Source of the DNA: Malus domestica | Taxonomy: Eukaryota > Streptophyta > Magnoliopsida > Rosales > Rosaceae | NCBI RefSeq assembly: GCF_042453785.1 | Contig: NC_091674.1 | Coordinates: 28,407,501-28,471,500 of the forward strand | Length of the DNA stretch: 64,000 nt | Direction of reading: 5' to 3' | Part shown: positions 45,125-58,711 of the stretch, piece by piece | How the letters are laid out: each line of letters begins with the position of its first letter | How positions within the stretch are numbered: position 1 is the first letter of the stretch | Made by a program: the position numbers and the translations under genes | Notes under the pieces: generated by a model | Told to the model about the DNA's origin: nothing | What the model saw: only the letters and a program-made list of their open reading frames with translations | Database searches by the model: none

Positions 45125-46361
45125 AAAAAAAATTAATACTAGTGTGGATGTAAACTTAGAGAAGTACACTACAATAAATCATGCAAGCGGTCCTTTACCA
45201 CAGGTCCACCGTGGCGACTTGTAAGATGGCATGAATTTAAACACTATCGGTGACTAATCTAACATTTAATTGAACAAAATCTGCATTTGAAAAAAAAAAT
45301 TACAATAAATCATGACAAAATGGATGATGTGCATTTATGCAGAAATTCAAGAGATGGAGGCATCTATCAGTGGATCTGATTTAATATGAAAATCGACGGT
45401 GAGGATTTATGTTAAAAAAATGATAGGGTCCTATTATTATCATAAATAATTGTTGACAGAATAAGAAGGTGACACATCCTATTCTAAACCAATTTGTATT
45501 TAATTTATTTCGACATTTCTTTTCCTTTTTATTTCGCAGATAGCTATTATTATAATTATATTGCAAAATAAGAATTATACTATTCCCACGTGAAACATTA
45601 CAAAATAAGGACTACTTTACAGGTCGCGTGAAGGTCAATTGTTTATCTATTTATCTTAGAATTTACTTTCAAGAATAAAAAAGTTAATGATAAGAGCCCC
45701 AAATATTTAAACCTTAACAACAAAAAAATACTCATATAACTTTGTTTAATGATTATGACAAAATTCAAAATTTTCCGTTTTGTTTGTTTAAATAAAATTT
45801 TTGCTTGGTTAAATGTTCATAAAATAAAATAATGTAGTATATTCAACAATGCACAATCTATTTTTGAAAAAAGAAGAAGTAAATTCATGAATTTTACTTG
45901 GTTAAAAAAATACATAGATTACAATATAAAATATTTTAGAAAATAAAGAATACATGAATAAATTAATAAGTTAATAAATTATTAATTAAGTGATTATTTA
46001 ATATTCTCTAAATTTATATATTTTTTTTCTATACAAGTTTAATTGCCGTGACTAGCGACTAGCTGATCCTTTTTGAAGTAAAAAAAACAAAAGAGAAGTA
46101 TTCTACCTTTTATCTTTTACAAAATTCATGCATGAGGTTTGTGGTGACTGCATCGAAGTATAGATATCTTTGGCAAACAACAAGATCTACCTTTATCTTC
46201 TTAGAGTTGCACTCAAATTTTCATCTATATGATAATTCATAAATTAGGAGATTGTTATTAGTATTTAGTACTCTAATAGTCATCCTACACTTTTTCTTCT
46301 TTTACTTTTTATCATGAAGGATTGCAGAATAATTTTTTCAAAGAACTATTAAACATGGAGC

Positions 46362-46705
46362 GGATTTGTGACACTACTTTTTTTTACAACGGTTGACACA
46401 CATTTTTGTGGGACTTACTCTGTAATGTATTTTAATATACCGAACCGTTTATGTTTTAGAACATCATTTATAGATTATCTTTGCAAAAAATTAGATGAGT
46501 CCAAACCATTAAGACATTCATTTGTAATGAAAAAAAGAACAAACCTAAACCCCTAATCCAACGGTTATATGGTTTTAGATTTAGATAATTTTTGGTAGAG
46601 GGCAAGCTAAAACATAAGCGGTTAGAATCGTTGAAATACATTACAAAAAGGGCCCCACAAAAACATGTGGAAATTTGTGTAAAAAAAAATGGTGCCACAT
46701 ATCCC
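46362..46705. mobile_element. MITE with long inverted arms
   Basis: GGATTTGTGACACTACTTTT is mirrored by the right end near AAATGGTGCCACATATCC. AACCGTTTATGTTTTAG pairs with CTAAAACATAAGCGGTT. It is non-coding, with no clear target duplication. Confidence 0.7.
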
Positions 46706-47056
46706 TTCCCAATAAGAATTTCCAGAAAAATATGTAGGGTTTACATTTTCCTATGATTTTATATCCAAATCCAAAAACAGTTCTTTGAAGTTAAGTCAAG
46801 GGAGAAAAAAATGATGCTATCATCATGAAACAAAAAAAAAAAAAAAGTATACTTGAAGCAATCCAAAACAAAGGTTTCTTTGTACTCATAATCCATCCTC
46901 CTTTGTCCAATTACATTATTGGGAATTTGGAGATTACAATGTCACCAAAAGACTCCAAGTAATTTCTTTGATGAAAACAATAGCCTTCCCAAACAACTCC
47001 AGCTCTGCAAATTTGTTAGTTTTAGTTGTTGGCCAGTCCTTGCATCCAAGACACCA

Positions 47057-47060
<4 letters not shown>

Positions 47061-47107
<47 letters not shown>

Positions 47108-47115
47108 GAGAGAGC
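47061..47115 (+). repeat. GA microsatellite in 5' UTR
   Basis: About 27 GA units, interrupted once by GGGA, ending about 135 bp upstream of the membrane protein start codon. Confidence 0.85.
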
Positions 47116-47249
47116 CAATTAAAAAATTTGGGAAGAGAAGAGAACCGACATTTCTCTTCTAATACACACCCAATTTTGTGATTCACACACCCAGTTTCAT
47201 ACCAATTTCCTCTCCCTTGGAGTGCAAGAAGGCTCAAAAAGTTCTTGCA

Positions 47250-48224
47250 ATGGAAAAGGCAGGCAGGATTATCAGAAAATCAGTCCACACATTCCTTCTA
47301 AACTACCAATACTTCACCTCAATTGCAGCAGTCATTGCCTTACCCTTCTCAGCCTCAGTTCTCATCTCACAAGCACTTCTTCCGTCTAGCTTCGCCCTCT
47401 TGCTCGCCGTCTACAACCGCCTGCACAGCCTTTTTGACGCGGCCGGCTTCCCTCCCTCCTTGGAATTCTTCACCATTCTCAACAACAAGCTCTCCCAAAC
47501 CATCACCTCCTCAATCTTCACATTCCCATTCTCCCTCACCTTCCTCCTCATAACCAAAGCTTTTGTAATCCAATCTCTCAGCCACCACCAAAAACCGAAT
47601 ACCTCGTCACACCCATCGTTTCTTTCCACAATTTCTCTCTACACCCCACTCCTCCACACTCATGTCTACAACTCGTTTTTGATCCTCTCTGCCAATGCAA
47701 CAGTGTTTTCTCTCTTGTTCATCGCCTTCAATGTCCTCGAGGGACTCGGTTTCTCTTCTCCGAACACCCTCCTCTTCTTATCGGTATCTGGGGCAGTTCT
47801 GTACTCCATTGTTCTTGCCAATGCGCTCATAATATGCAATCTTGCATTGGTTCTATCAGGTGCACAAAAGAGTGGCGGTTACTTGGCAATTCTCAAGGCC
47901 TGTCTTTTGATCAGAGGAAGAACTTCAACGGCTCTCTGTCTTGCTCTGCCTGTCAGCTTAACCCTAGCTGCAGTTGAAGCATTGTTCCAATACCGCATCG
48001 TACGAGCTTATCATTTCGCAGGAAAGCTCGGATCTTCCATGGCTATGGAGGGTGTTTTCCTTGCTTATTTGTACTCAATTCTTGTTGTTCTTGATATTAC
48101 TGTGAGCTTTATGTTCTTACAAAGCTGCAAGCCGAGTTCTCGACGGATCGAACACAGAGACGACGAAGAAAGTCGTGGAGATTTGAAGGCTGTCAAAAGT
48201 GCTTCCATGAAAGTGCTTCCATGA
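47250..48224 (+). CDS. Polytopic membrane protein, plant-specific, function unknown
   Basis: A single exon from the ATG at 47250 encodes 324 residues. The frame is open further upstream but only from a GTG, so this ATG is the likely start. It begins MEKAGRIIRKSVHTFLLNYQ, a pattern seen in a plant family of uncharacterised membrane proteins. About six hydrophobic spans can be seen: IAAVIALPFSASVLISQALL, FPFSLTFLLITKAFVI, SANATVFSLLFIAFNV, LLFLSVSGAVLYSIVLANAL, LCLALPVSLTLAAVEALF and VFLAYLYSILVVLDITVSF. The C-terminal tail is charged and cytosolic-looking (RRIEHRDDEESRGDLK). By collinearity it may correspond to At5g61340, a memory-based inference. No catalytic motif is visible. Confidence 0.8.
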   Translation: MEKAGRIIRKSVHTFLLNYQYFTSIAAVIALPFSASVLISQALLPSSFALLLAVYNRLHSLFDAAGFPPSLEFFTILNNKLSQTITSSIFTFPFSLTFLLITKAFVIQSLSHHQKPNTSSHPSFLSTISLYTPLLHTHVYNSFLILSANATVFSLLFIAFNVLEGLGFSSPNTLLFLSVSGAVLYSIVLANALIICNLALVLSGAQKSGGYLAILKACLLIRGRTSTALCLALPVSLTLAAVEALFQYRIVRAYHFAGKLGSSMAMEGVFLAYLYSILVVLDITVSFMFLQSCKPSSRRIEHRDDEESRGDLKAVKSASMKVLP

Positions 48225-49845
48225 ATTTTGGTTCAAGAAATTCAAAGGACCCTTCAAACTTCAAACCAATCCATTTTAGTTCTTTCTTTATTTATGGAAG
48301 AAAGAATATAAAAAAGGTATTGCAAAAAAAAAAAAAAAAAAAAATGCTTATGATTATTTTATTCCAATTTAATTTAGTTGCTTTGTTCCAAGTTAGGTTG
48401 GCAACTTTAGCAGTGTGAATGATACATTTAGGTCTCTTTGTTTCTTTTTCCTTTTTTGTTATTCAAGTTAGTTTTGTGTTGGTTTATTTTTTTTCTTTTA
48501 AATTACAGATCAGCTGGTGATAGATGCTTATAAAATCTTGGTTAGTTTTGTATTGGCTTAGCATTAAACGAATAATATTGGTCATATTCCAATGTAAATG
48601 TACCGGAGTGACTGAGCAATATAAAATTTACATCTTGCAACCGTTTATAAATTCTTACAATTCATGCATAATTTCATAGATGTTTCGGCCTGCGTAAATT
48701 GTTCTCTAATTGTGTCTGCAAAAGATCGTGTGAAAACTCAACCATCGCATTTTTTAGGCATTTTTCCCCAAAAATGTAGCTCACGGTTTTTACATATTGA
48801 TTTTTGTGAAAAACCACAAAAATCATTCGAAAACGTATTTTGTAAGCAGTTATCATTGTCTAACATTTTATAATTTCTGATGTCTCTCGGCCTCGTACCA
48901 TTACTTTGTAATTTCTCTTTTGTCGGGCTATTAGCCCTTTTATTTAACCAAAAAAATACACACAGAAACACACACATTTCATGAATGAAGTATACTTTTT
49001 GACTAACAACCATAAGGAAGCAACAGTCAGTTTCTAAAACCAGCCTATACTTATTTTACAATTACCCTAAAAAATTAACGAAATTCCCCCGTCGATCGTC
49101 TAGTTTCTTTCTGAACCTGATTACCTATACAACGCCTAACACGACGGGGTCTCCTATCCAAAATTTCAACGTAACGAGGAACTAAATTATATGTTACACG
49201 AAAATGAATTGAATTCTAAACTACGGAGAGAGGGTTAGCGTGATTTGTACAGGATTTAACGGTACAGCAGGAAGGCGGGTGCTTTACAGATCCCAACGGC
49301 ATCTTCCTTGGTGTGTGCTGTACATTTTATGCCAAACGAATGGTGAAAGCCGAAACCTGATCGCCTAGGCTGAACCGAGACTGAACTTTGCTCTCACAAG
49401 GACGCCAGAGGGGCCAGATCCGACATCATGATGGCAGCCGAAACCAGATTGCCTCGGGGAACCCTTGCTTCTCAATTAATGGATAGAACTGTCGAGTGAA
49501 AGCCAAGGTCCGGTCTCTTTGTATGACATCCCGCATGATTGATCAGTTGGCCGTGATCATCTGATTGAACATCTTGTCAAGCATGTATAGTTAAGATTCA
49601 TGCATAGTTCACAACTTCGAATGCTGCAGGACTCGATCAGTTGCCCTTTCTGCCCTCATCCAAATAAATCTCAAAGGGCCTTCCGTTGCACAAGCTCTGA
49701 GAAAGGGATTCCGACCAGGGTCCTAAAAGCAAATATGCTCCTTGCAACTGGTTAGGAACACTGCGACCGAACACTGGGTCCTAAGAGCAAGTATGGCAGG
49801 AGAGCTCAATTTCCCATGTAGTGATAGAGTGACTATAATCTTCAC
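48225..49845. other. Intergenic between convergent genes
   Basis: Contains the 3' UTR of the membrane protein gene and that of the formin gene on the other strand. An A-run sits at 48325-48343. No additional gene is recognised. Confidence 0.5.
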
Positions 49846-52800
49846 CTATTTTGGTGTTTTTTTTGTGAGGTTAATGCCCTTGGCCTTTTCCATTTCAGCT
49901 TCCTTTTCGACTTTCTTCTTCTCCAATTCAGCCTGTTTGACATTCTCTTCGTGTGCTTTCCGAAACAACTTCACGAAATTTAAGAGAGTCACGGTAACTG
50001 CAGTCATCAAAAAAGGGTTTTTAATACGATGATAGTTAGTTTCAGAATGTATACATGAAAAGAGTTAATTACAGATTGTGCGCATCCAGAAAAACCCCCG
50101 TCCCATAAAAAACATATAGGTTCCACCGAAAACATAAACTCTCTTACCCAATCCAAAATCTAAAAACTTAAAAAACCCTCACCCCCATCCACTACTAACC
50201 TTGCTCAAATGGACAGCGGGCGGGATCCTCACCAAAATACAATGCAAGCGCATCTGCATTTCTACCCTGTCCACCAAAAGCAAATGACAATGCTGAGATC
50301 ATAAAATACAAAATAAGACCGGCCACAAGGACACAGTTGATAATTAGCATATTACCACCACAGAATATAGGTTCGTCACAGATGCCACTTCGGTCTCAGC
50401 AACAGTAATGAACTCTTTCAACGTCTAGAAATTCAACAATAAAAACAAGTACCAAAAAAATTGTTAGGGAACCCATAAAGAAACCAGAAGAAGAAAAAGA
50501 CTGGCCTTTTAGCATTAAAAGGGAAAAATTTAATACCTTACGGAAAACGTCTGACACAGGGCCATCATTTTCTGATGCCGTCAGCTCCTGATTGAGCTTT
50601 TCTAACCCCTTGATTATGGCTTGCATTTCTTCTGCTAAAGACTTCAATTGTATCTGCATGGAAACAAGATTTGTCACATGCAAAAATTAACTACAATGCT
50701 TACAATTAAATTAACACCAAGGAAACAAATGGCCACCTTTGTTGCAGGTTCCAGGCTGACAAGGTCCTGGTGAAAATCAAGGAGTCCCGGTGATTTAGAT
50801 GCAAGGATCTAAGACACAAGAAAGCCAAACCTTAGATTCAAAATTTGATGGTAAGTACCGCTTACAGAAAAAACAGAGACAACATATCCATCTGTGAGAA
50901 AACTTGTATCCAAAAAAATTTGGCAAGAATGAGAAATTTTGCACGCAATCATCTCTTATTTGTTAGTTCTCATCAGACAATAACGCATTTGCTTCAATAT
51001 ATTCACTGCATAACCCAAAAAAAAAAAAATGAAACATACCTTACAAAGATAATGCATGAGTGTCATCTTACTAGTAGACGCACGTGTATCATAGAGCTTT
51101 AGTAGACTGTCTAACTTAAACCCAACAGCAGCACCTGTACAAATAATTTAACAATTCATATCATTTCACAAAGGCTTCACAAAAATAAAGCTAAGTGTAG
51201 ATAGGAATTTAAAATGGAATACGAAATAGCTGGTTTCAAATAAAGGATGCTTCTGCCGGTAACTCTTAATCCAGCATGTGATTCACATAATTTATCTTAA
51301 TACTTCCCAGTCTACAATAATAGGTTATCTTAAAGTTCTTACTTCAAGCAACATATAAAACAACCTTCCTACATGCTCTAAATTCAACAAACATAACAAA
51401 TTCCAATATAACATACCCCTTGCAGTTCCTTGGTTCAATGTGTTCCCCAAAAAAAGAATCTTCTTCATAATCTCCTTCAACTTAGCAGAGTTCCGAACCT
51501 AATTTATCAGTAAAAGAGTAGCTGAGTTAATATCGGTATCTATTTACTGCAGGAAGCGATTCATTATTAGTACTGACATACCTCCTCACATGCAGAGTTT
51601 ACTGTGTTCAAACTTCTTTTAAATTCTGAGACCTGCAAAAGAGGTCAAAAATTAGATAAAGATGCAAAGAGAAAAACATTAGGCCACATTTACTGACACC
51701 AGGAACAAAATAGCACATACTACCAAACCTGAGTGCCGAACTGAATCTTGAAAGAAAAAACTCTCATCTTTGACTCCACCCGAGGCACTTTCATCAACTC
51801 CAAAAAGTACTGAAACATTACAAATATACAGAGACTTTAAATATCTGACAATTAGTTATAGCTGTAAATATTTAAGGGAAATTACAATCCAATATGCACT
51901 CAAAACATCTAGCACATAATTGCTATTATTGAAATTCTCCAAGCAACATAAAACATAATTAGGAAAACAATATTCAAAAACTTAATAAAGTTTATGTAAT
52001 GCAGAGCACTACTATCACAAAAGTTGGGAATATCTCCAAGAAACTAATCTGAAATGATTCCACCTGACCATTCAATAAAGTTTAGGTAGTGCCTCACTAA
52101 TTTCCTTTGGGGTTTTCCTATGTCTAATTAAGACACCGATTAAACCAATAGCAGTGTAATTTAGCATCTTAAACAAGGACAAGCAAATTATATCCCTTAA
52201 AACATTGTAAAAACATATCATTTCTTGGTATCGGATGGAAAAATTCCATATATTGTTTACTCCTCACGCAAAAAGAAGTTGGTCCATCTCAAAATCTTTT
52301 ATTTTTCAACAGTCAAGGGAAATCATTTATTGATGTTTACTGATTATCAGCCATCTTCAAGTCTTCCATTGCCGCCACATTTACAAGTGTAATAATATTG
52401 GAGGAATATTTTTAAATTAAACTGAATAAGTGGTGAATGGACTAATCTGTGTCTCCTTAATATTATAAATTAATAAAGCACAAGATCATGGGGACACAAT
52501 AAGATTTAAATCATAATTTATAATATTCAAAATCTGGTCAAAGCTTTTGTATATGGCACAGAAAAGGCCAGCGACTTAGAGCATCTCCAATGGGATATGC
52601 ACAATCCCTTGAATGTGTAATATACATTTTTGGTTGGCCCGAAAGCTCCAATGGAGATGCAAAATATTCATCTTACCATTGGAGATGCTCTTATTGTCAT
52701 TAATCTACTAAGACAAATACTTCAAGAATATGCTATGATCTGGTTATACCTTTTCACACTTCCCCAGGGTCTCCTTGTCACCAGTGTAGTTCTAAACAAC

Positions 52801-55800
52801 ATAAATCACAAGCAAGAAAATATATAATTGATGAGGAGATGAAGTCATTTCAGATTGTAAAAAGGGACTATAAAAATAACCAACAAAATCGTAAAAAAAA
52901 ACAAAAAAAAAATTGTAAAAACGAATAAAGGCCACACCTTAAGAAGTTCCATCTCTTCTTTAGTAGGACAAAATTTAATTAAATTTTCCACCTGATCAAC
53001 ATCTAATACTGAATCATCCATTGCTAAAACGGCAGCCTGAGAATGTGCATACAAATACATAATTAGCTAAGTATGAAAAGTGTTCATTTACAACATCAGC
53101 ATTAGAAACACTCGGAAAGTAAAAGCCAATTGAGAAGACTCATCAGATAAGCAAATTATCTATATTCACGAACCACGAGTAAGAAGAAATTCAACTGGAT
53201 CAGCTTACCATCATATCAGGAAGTGGCATCTTAACTTTTGTGAGCATAATTTCTGTGTTGTTTGCCCTTCTCAGGTCAATCTACAATGTGGAACAAAGTG
53301 AATCACAGTAAGAAAATAGAGAAGTAATAGCATCTGACATTATATTGAAAAATGAAGAAAAAAAATATTCATCAAAACAAATCTCTGCTTTAACGAATAT
53401 AGCCAACACGCAGCAACGTGCACACCCAACTAATTAATATAAGTGCAACTATATAACAAAAACTCTGGAGACATGGAGGGATGGATGATAGATGGTTACA
53501 TTCTAACAGAATAATCAAACCCCATAACTGGTAGGAAGACCCAGAAAGTATAACAGGAAAAGAATCCCCTTTAACAAGCATAACTTTAAGAATATATGAT
53601 TTTACAGTAAAATAACCAATTGTACAAAATTACCAGTTGGACTTTCTCAGGTTTAGAACCAGCAGACTTGCGGCGCCCTCCAGATTTATCTGAGTTTGCA
53701 GGTTTTGGAACTATAGCAGAGAAAAGGCTCTCTATCTCTGACACATCAAATTCTGGCTCACTAGATTAAAAGAGAAGCACATTAGTGATTTGAAATGAAC
53801 AATCTGAAACAAAATACACGGTTGCATGTGTTAAACATGTAAGATCCATCAAATCAACAACATAACTTTATGGCAGAAAACATGCTGCTAACGGAATGAT
53901 AAGTTGAAAAATAAGATGGAATACTTTTGAGTCTCTCCATGTCTTTGCAGCTCCTCCCACAGGCTTCCATGCAACGCCCTTGTCACCTTGCTCCAATGTA
54001 GTGGTTTACAAGAGGACCGTCGGGGCGCTGTGGCAGGTATCCCACGTCCGCGCCCTCTACCAGCGGTAGCTCCTCTGGCACCTAATGTGGGTGGCGGTGG
54101 AGGAGCACCACCAGGAAGTCCAGGTGGAGCAGGAGGCCCAGGACTACAACCTCCTGGAGGTGGTGGGGGAGGTGGTGCTCCATGCAGTGAGGGAGTGCGA
54201 CCTCCACCAGGAGGTGGAGGAGGAGGTGGTGCACCGTGCCCTGATGGTGGTGGAGGGGGTGTAGGTGTGCCCCCACGCATTGGCGCGGGCGGCGGAGGTG
54301 GTGCACCATGTCCTGAAGGTGGTGGAGGTGGTGGAGGTGGCCCCCCATGCATTGGAGGGGGCGGTGGAGGTGGGGCACCATACATAGGAGGTGGTGGCGG
54401 AGGTGGGGCACCATACATAGGAGGTGGCGGTGGAGGGGGGGGCCCCCGCATTGGAGGTGGTGGTGGTGGAGGTGGAGCTCCACGCATTGGAGGTGGTGGT
54501 GGTGGTGGTGGAGGTGCTCCCTGCACTGAAAATGGTGGTGGGGGTGGTGGAGGTGGAGTTCCACGTAACGGTGGTGCCGGTGGTGGAGGTGGAGCTCCTT
54601 GCATTGGAGGTGGTGGGGGCGGGGGTGGCGGTAAAGCTCCACGTAAGGGAGGTGGAGTTCCTTGCATTGGAGGTGGTGGTGGTGGTGGGGGTGGTGGAGG
54701 TGGAGTAGATGAAACTCCCAACATAGGAGAAGGCGGTGGAGGAGGTGGGGTACCACGAGTAGGTGGTGGCGGTGGAGTAGGTACTCCAACTCCAAGAGGC
54801 TTGGATGCACTTGCAGCAAAAGGAGGTGGAGGGGGAGGCGGCTGTGGTGTAACACGGGCAGCTGAAGAGTACCCAACCTTCCAAAGAGATGAAGAAGTCA
54901 GTGGAGGCATTATGGTGCCACTATTCTGCCCACCAGATTGTCGCGGAGGGGGAGGGGGAGGTGCAGGGACCAAAGCTATACCAATATTCTGCGTGCTAGA
55001 TGACAAGGCATAAGGAGGTGGAGGTGGAGGTGGAGGTGGTGGTGGTGGTGGTGGCAGGGGAGGATATGGGAACAAGGACGAGACTGAAGAGGGCTTTGAG
55101 AAGATAGAGTTAGCACTTAGCAGAGGTGGCAGCGGTGGTGGTGGAGGAGGTACAGCTACCTGTGACAATGGGGTAGCTGGTGACAAAAGCATAGGAGAAG
55201 TGTACAATGAAGATATTTGAGACACAGGTGGTGGAGGGGGCGGGGGAGGGGGAGGAGGAGGAGGAGGAGGAGGAGGTGGAGGTGGAGGCGGAGGGGCCAC
55301 TACTGCTGCATCAATATGTTCTGTTTTAATAGAGGAAAGCTCTGTCTCTTGGATTGGTGGTAGTGTCGATGGCAGGCAGGATGTGGATGTCTCTGTAAGT
55401 GTCTCTGGTGCAGACTTTGAATGCTTCAAAGGGTCCACCTTACTATGTTTCAGTTCAGTTTCCACATCCTTTGAAACCACAGTTCCAGAAGAACCTTTCA
55501 ATCGAGCATTTGCATTTGTATCTTTTGAAGAAGCAGTACTGGCAACACCAGCTGGTGCACTATTATATCTTGATGGTGGATAGTAAACATGCATTGAATT
55601 AGTATAAGAGCCTTTGTTAGGGGGAATCCACCTAGATACTGCATTTGGTTTTGCTATTTTTGCCGAAGTGCCCTGAGTTTCTTGTTGTTTAGTCTTCTGT
55701 TTTGCAACCGTAGTTTCTGCACCTACTTTTGCATTAAATGAAGGCTGTCTCTTATAAGCAGGTGGCTGCAATCTCTCAGATTTCGGTCTAGAGACCTCAG

Positions 55801-57813
55801 CACTCGGTTTTGATTGTGCAACCTTGGTCTCTGACCTCTTCCGTGGAGCGCAGTCTTCTTCATTAATTATATCTTCCATCTCTTCCAATTTCTGACACAC
55901 CTCTTCTACCACTTCCTTAGATCCAGTATGACTCCGCACATCAGCAGCAACTGGGATGAAATTTGACTTCATATCTCCATCATCCACAGCAATGTCTTTC
56001 ACTGCATCGACATTGGAATCCACCTCATTGAGCTTGTACTTCACATCGTCAACAGCAATGTCCTTCACCGCATCAATATTAGAATTTGCCTTTCTGTCCT
56101 TTTTGTGCTTCCCATCATCTGACGTACAGTCTACAAATGCCTGACGATCTAAATCCTCCTTCCAGATTTTTTTCTGAACTATATCTTTAGGAGTATTGTC
56201 GTGAACCATGGAAGTGTCCAAATCCGCCTTCACTTCGTGTGAATCCAATGCATTGCTAAATATCTCTTCCACCTCAAAAAATTCCTCAGGTGATGCATTC
56301 CCTGGCTCGCTTTCTTCACTTGCCACAACTGTGGTGATATTAGGCACAACAGCATCAGCGTCCAGAAAAAGTACCTGATACAGATTTGAGTATGCATTTA
56401 ACTCCTATAGCTTCAGAAAAGGACACCCATATAAGAATAAACAATGACATACCTCTGCTCTAAAGTCCTTTGGAAACTGATCCTTGGCATCCCAAAGAAT
56501 ATCAATATCATCACGACCCAGCATCAATATATTTGATCGTACAAATGCTGTGTGGAACATAACCCGCAGCATCATCTCCTCGCGAACCAGATCTTCATCT
56601 AGGTGGATGCATTCAAGAACCACATCCCCTCTAACACGGCAACGAATATCAATTTTCACCAGCACACACTCTGCCTGTGATTAGGATTCATAAGAACGCT
56701 AAAAAATATATCATCTTAGTCATCAGATTTTGTTGCATGAAGTAGACATTACCTGTACATAGAGGTGGGTATTCTTTTCATTCCTTAAAGTTGAAAAGAG
56801 AAGCTTAGAGCTCCTGTTAGCTGGTGTAGAAGGGTCTTGACCAAAAACACGGATAAAAGGCCTACAACCTTTTCCGTCATCAAAAAGCGGTAGGTTTCGA
56901 AGTATCAGACAATCCAAAAGTAGAGGTGTATCTGATGGAGGCCATTCAGAACCCAAATTTCGTCGTGAAATGTACTGAAGATATCTCATCTGCGAAGGCT
57001 GTGGGTTTAAAGGAGATAAAATATTGAGAAGTTCCCTAGGAGCCTGCTTGTAAACCATTTCAAGAGTCTTCTGCTCCCCACTGTATTGTTTACGGTACAA
57101 CAGAAGACCCGCAAGCATAAACGCGAGAACAGGCCATCCTCCTCTTTCACAGTGCATCAACAACACATTCTGTTGCCCCTCCAATGACAACCAACTCTCA
57201 CTCGAACGAAGGAAGTGATGAATCATCTCTAGTGGCAACAGCGGGCACCCCTCATATTGCCGAGGGTAATCCATTACTGTCATGTCATACTGCGTAAGCA
57301 CGTCGGAAATTTGGCTCCGCTTATCCCCTTCTCTGAAGTTAAACACCATGAAAGAAGCATCTGGGAAGTAGTCTTGCAGCTGCGCTACAATGCCACCCAA
57401 GTATACTTTGTACTCATCTTCTTCCAACACATCGGTCGAGAAGCAGCAGTCGAAAACTGCATAATTCGGAGCCAAAACAAGTTAAAATCAATCCACATTA
57501 CACTAAAAGGTTCACAATTTTGAGCTAAAACAATCCACAAGCATATATAATGCACGAAAAAACAAAATTTGATCGAATTCGAAGCAAATTCAATCGCATT
57601 TCAACAAGAACCCCAGAAAAGACTCTGAATTTCCATCAAATCCAACCGCATTGGCCCAAACCTCAACAGATTGAGCACAAAAAGACCAGAACTTCGCAGA
57701 ATTTGGCAAAATTCTCAAGAAAGACGAAACGGCGACGTACCGTACACCCGCTCGGAGATCTCAAGAAGCCGATCCGGCGGCTTCCGATAGAAGAATCGTC
57801 TGAACAGCGCCAT
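49846..57813 (-). CDS. FH20: Class II formin with PTEN-like domain (FH20-like)
   Basis: Actin-nucleating formin. I infer 17 exons on the minus strand: 57741-57813, 56753-57456, 56453-56674, 53925-56374, 53634-53760, 53209-53280, 52938-53036, 52750-52791, 51729-51809, 51582-51632, 51417-51498, 51040-51134, 50737-50808, 50537-50653, 50356-50424, 50200-50266 and 49846-49997. Phases close, giving 1524 residues. The start MALFRRFFYRKPPDRLLEIS equals Arabidopsis FH20. The PTEN-like domain occupies about 1-190. Its loop reads HCERGGWPV (about 125-133), lacking the catalytic Arg of HCxxGxxR, so it is probably a membrane-binding pseudo-phosphatase. A C2-like domain follows (about 200-335), then a charged linker, a very long FH1 proline tract (about 695-1095) and the FH2 domain (CKPLHWSKVTRALHGSLWEE through GRNADALALYFGEDPARCPF). 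The C terminus is a charged helix. Exon borders of the short FH2 exons are by eye. Confidence 0.92.
52578..52692. mobile_element. Short MITE in formin intron
   Basis: AGCATCTCCAATGG at left and CCATTGGAGATGCT at right are exact inverses about 115 bp apart. It lies within the intron between 52750 and 51809 of the formin gene, away from splice sites. Confidence 0.7.
53988..55310 (-). repeat. Proline-codon repeat tract (FH1 region)
   Basis: GGTGGAGG-type sequence on the plus strand encodes runs of 5-20 prolines separated by M(R/Q/Y/H)GAP spacers on the gene strand. This is profilin-binding FH1 sequence. It also creates long glycine-rich frames on the opposite strand that are not genes. Confidence 0.9.
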
Positions 57814-58300
57814 CTGATGGCGCTGTTTCTCCCCCGATCGGATCCAAAACGGTAATCGAAATCAGCTCCAATTGGATCACAATTCCGATCCCTTGCAATA
57901 TACGCAGCCAGATCTCGCCTTTAACCGATTCTTCAACGGTCCAAAACCCGACCCGAACGAGCCAAACCCTTCCGGCGAAACGAAAATCCCGAAAGAAATC
58001 GCCAATTGAGAAAAAAAATCAAAAGGGGGAATTGAATTCCCGAGACGAAGTGAGGGAGTGGGGGTTTTGGGAAGGGCAAAGCAAAGGGAATTCTAGAGAG
58101 AGAAAGAAGAGAGAGAGAGAAGAGAAGTGGACTGAGAAGGAGAAAGCAGCTACAAGACCCGACCCGTCTTCTTCTCCTCTTGTCTCCGTGGGGGCACCTC
58201 TGTGTGTCTTCTGCAACTCTCGCTTTCTTTCCTTTTTTTTTTTTTTTTTGTTTAATTTAATTTTCTTCATTTTTTTTCCCGTTTTTCGGGTGGGGCAGCG
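57814..58300 (-). promoter_or_regulatory. Formin gene 5' UTR and promoter region
   Basis: CT-rich on the gene strand (GAGAGAGA near 58090-58115 on the plus strand), with GC content higher than the flanks. It probably contains the transcription start. No definite core element was identified. Confidence 0.4.
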
Positions 58301-58711
58301 CGGGGGAGGGATCGGCCGGCAGCTGTCCGACGTGGCAAATACGATAGTGGCAAATTAATTAATTGATGAATAAAGTTCGTTACGAGATGATTAAGACCAC
58401 TGTTACTGTCTGAAAAGGGAAAGATTACGTTTGTTCGGAAAATGATTCTCTACGGATATCTTTCACCAAATCATTTAATTCGAACCTTTAAAATTTGATA
58501 TAATAGCTAAAGTTATTATAATTTTTAAATGGGCTTCCTGTTTGTAGCTGTTTGATCAAATTTCAAGGATCTGGATTGATTGATTGAGTGGATTTGATGG
58601 AAGAGATCCGAAGATAATCTCTTTTCGTTTCTTAGGTCTAAGGTAAAAGCTTTTTTTTTTGGTATTTACAGTTTAGTCAAACTTATGGTTTCAACATAGA
58701 AATTATTATCC

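Larger units (their letters stand above)
40701..47249. other. Long AT-rich intergenic region, no gene
   Basis: 6.5 kb without a recognisable coding sequence. It contains an LTR and PBS of a TRIM/copia-like element, a copia-like LTR, two MITEs and a GA microsatellite, each listed separately. The rest is AT-rich spacer. Confidence 0.6.

Noticed and set aside
54082-54884. His/Leu-rich and Ser/Thr-rich frames on the minus strand
   Set aside because: Other reading frames of the same FH1 proline repeat.
53988-55013. 341-codon glycine-rich frame on the plus strand
   Set aside because: It is the exact reverse of the proline-coding FH1 tract of the formin gene and has no independent start context or family match.
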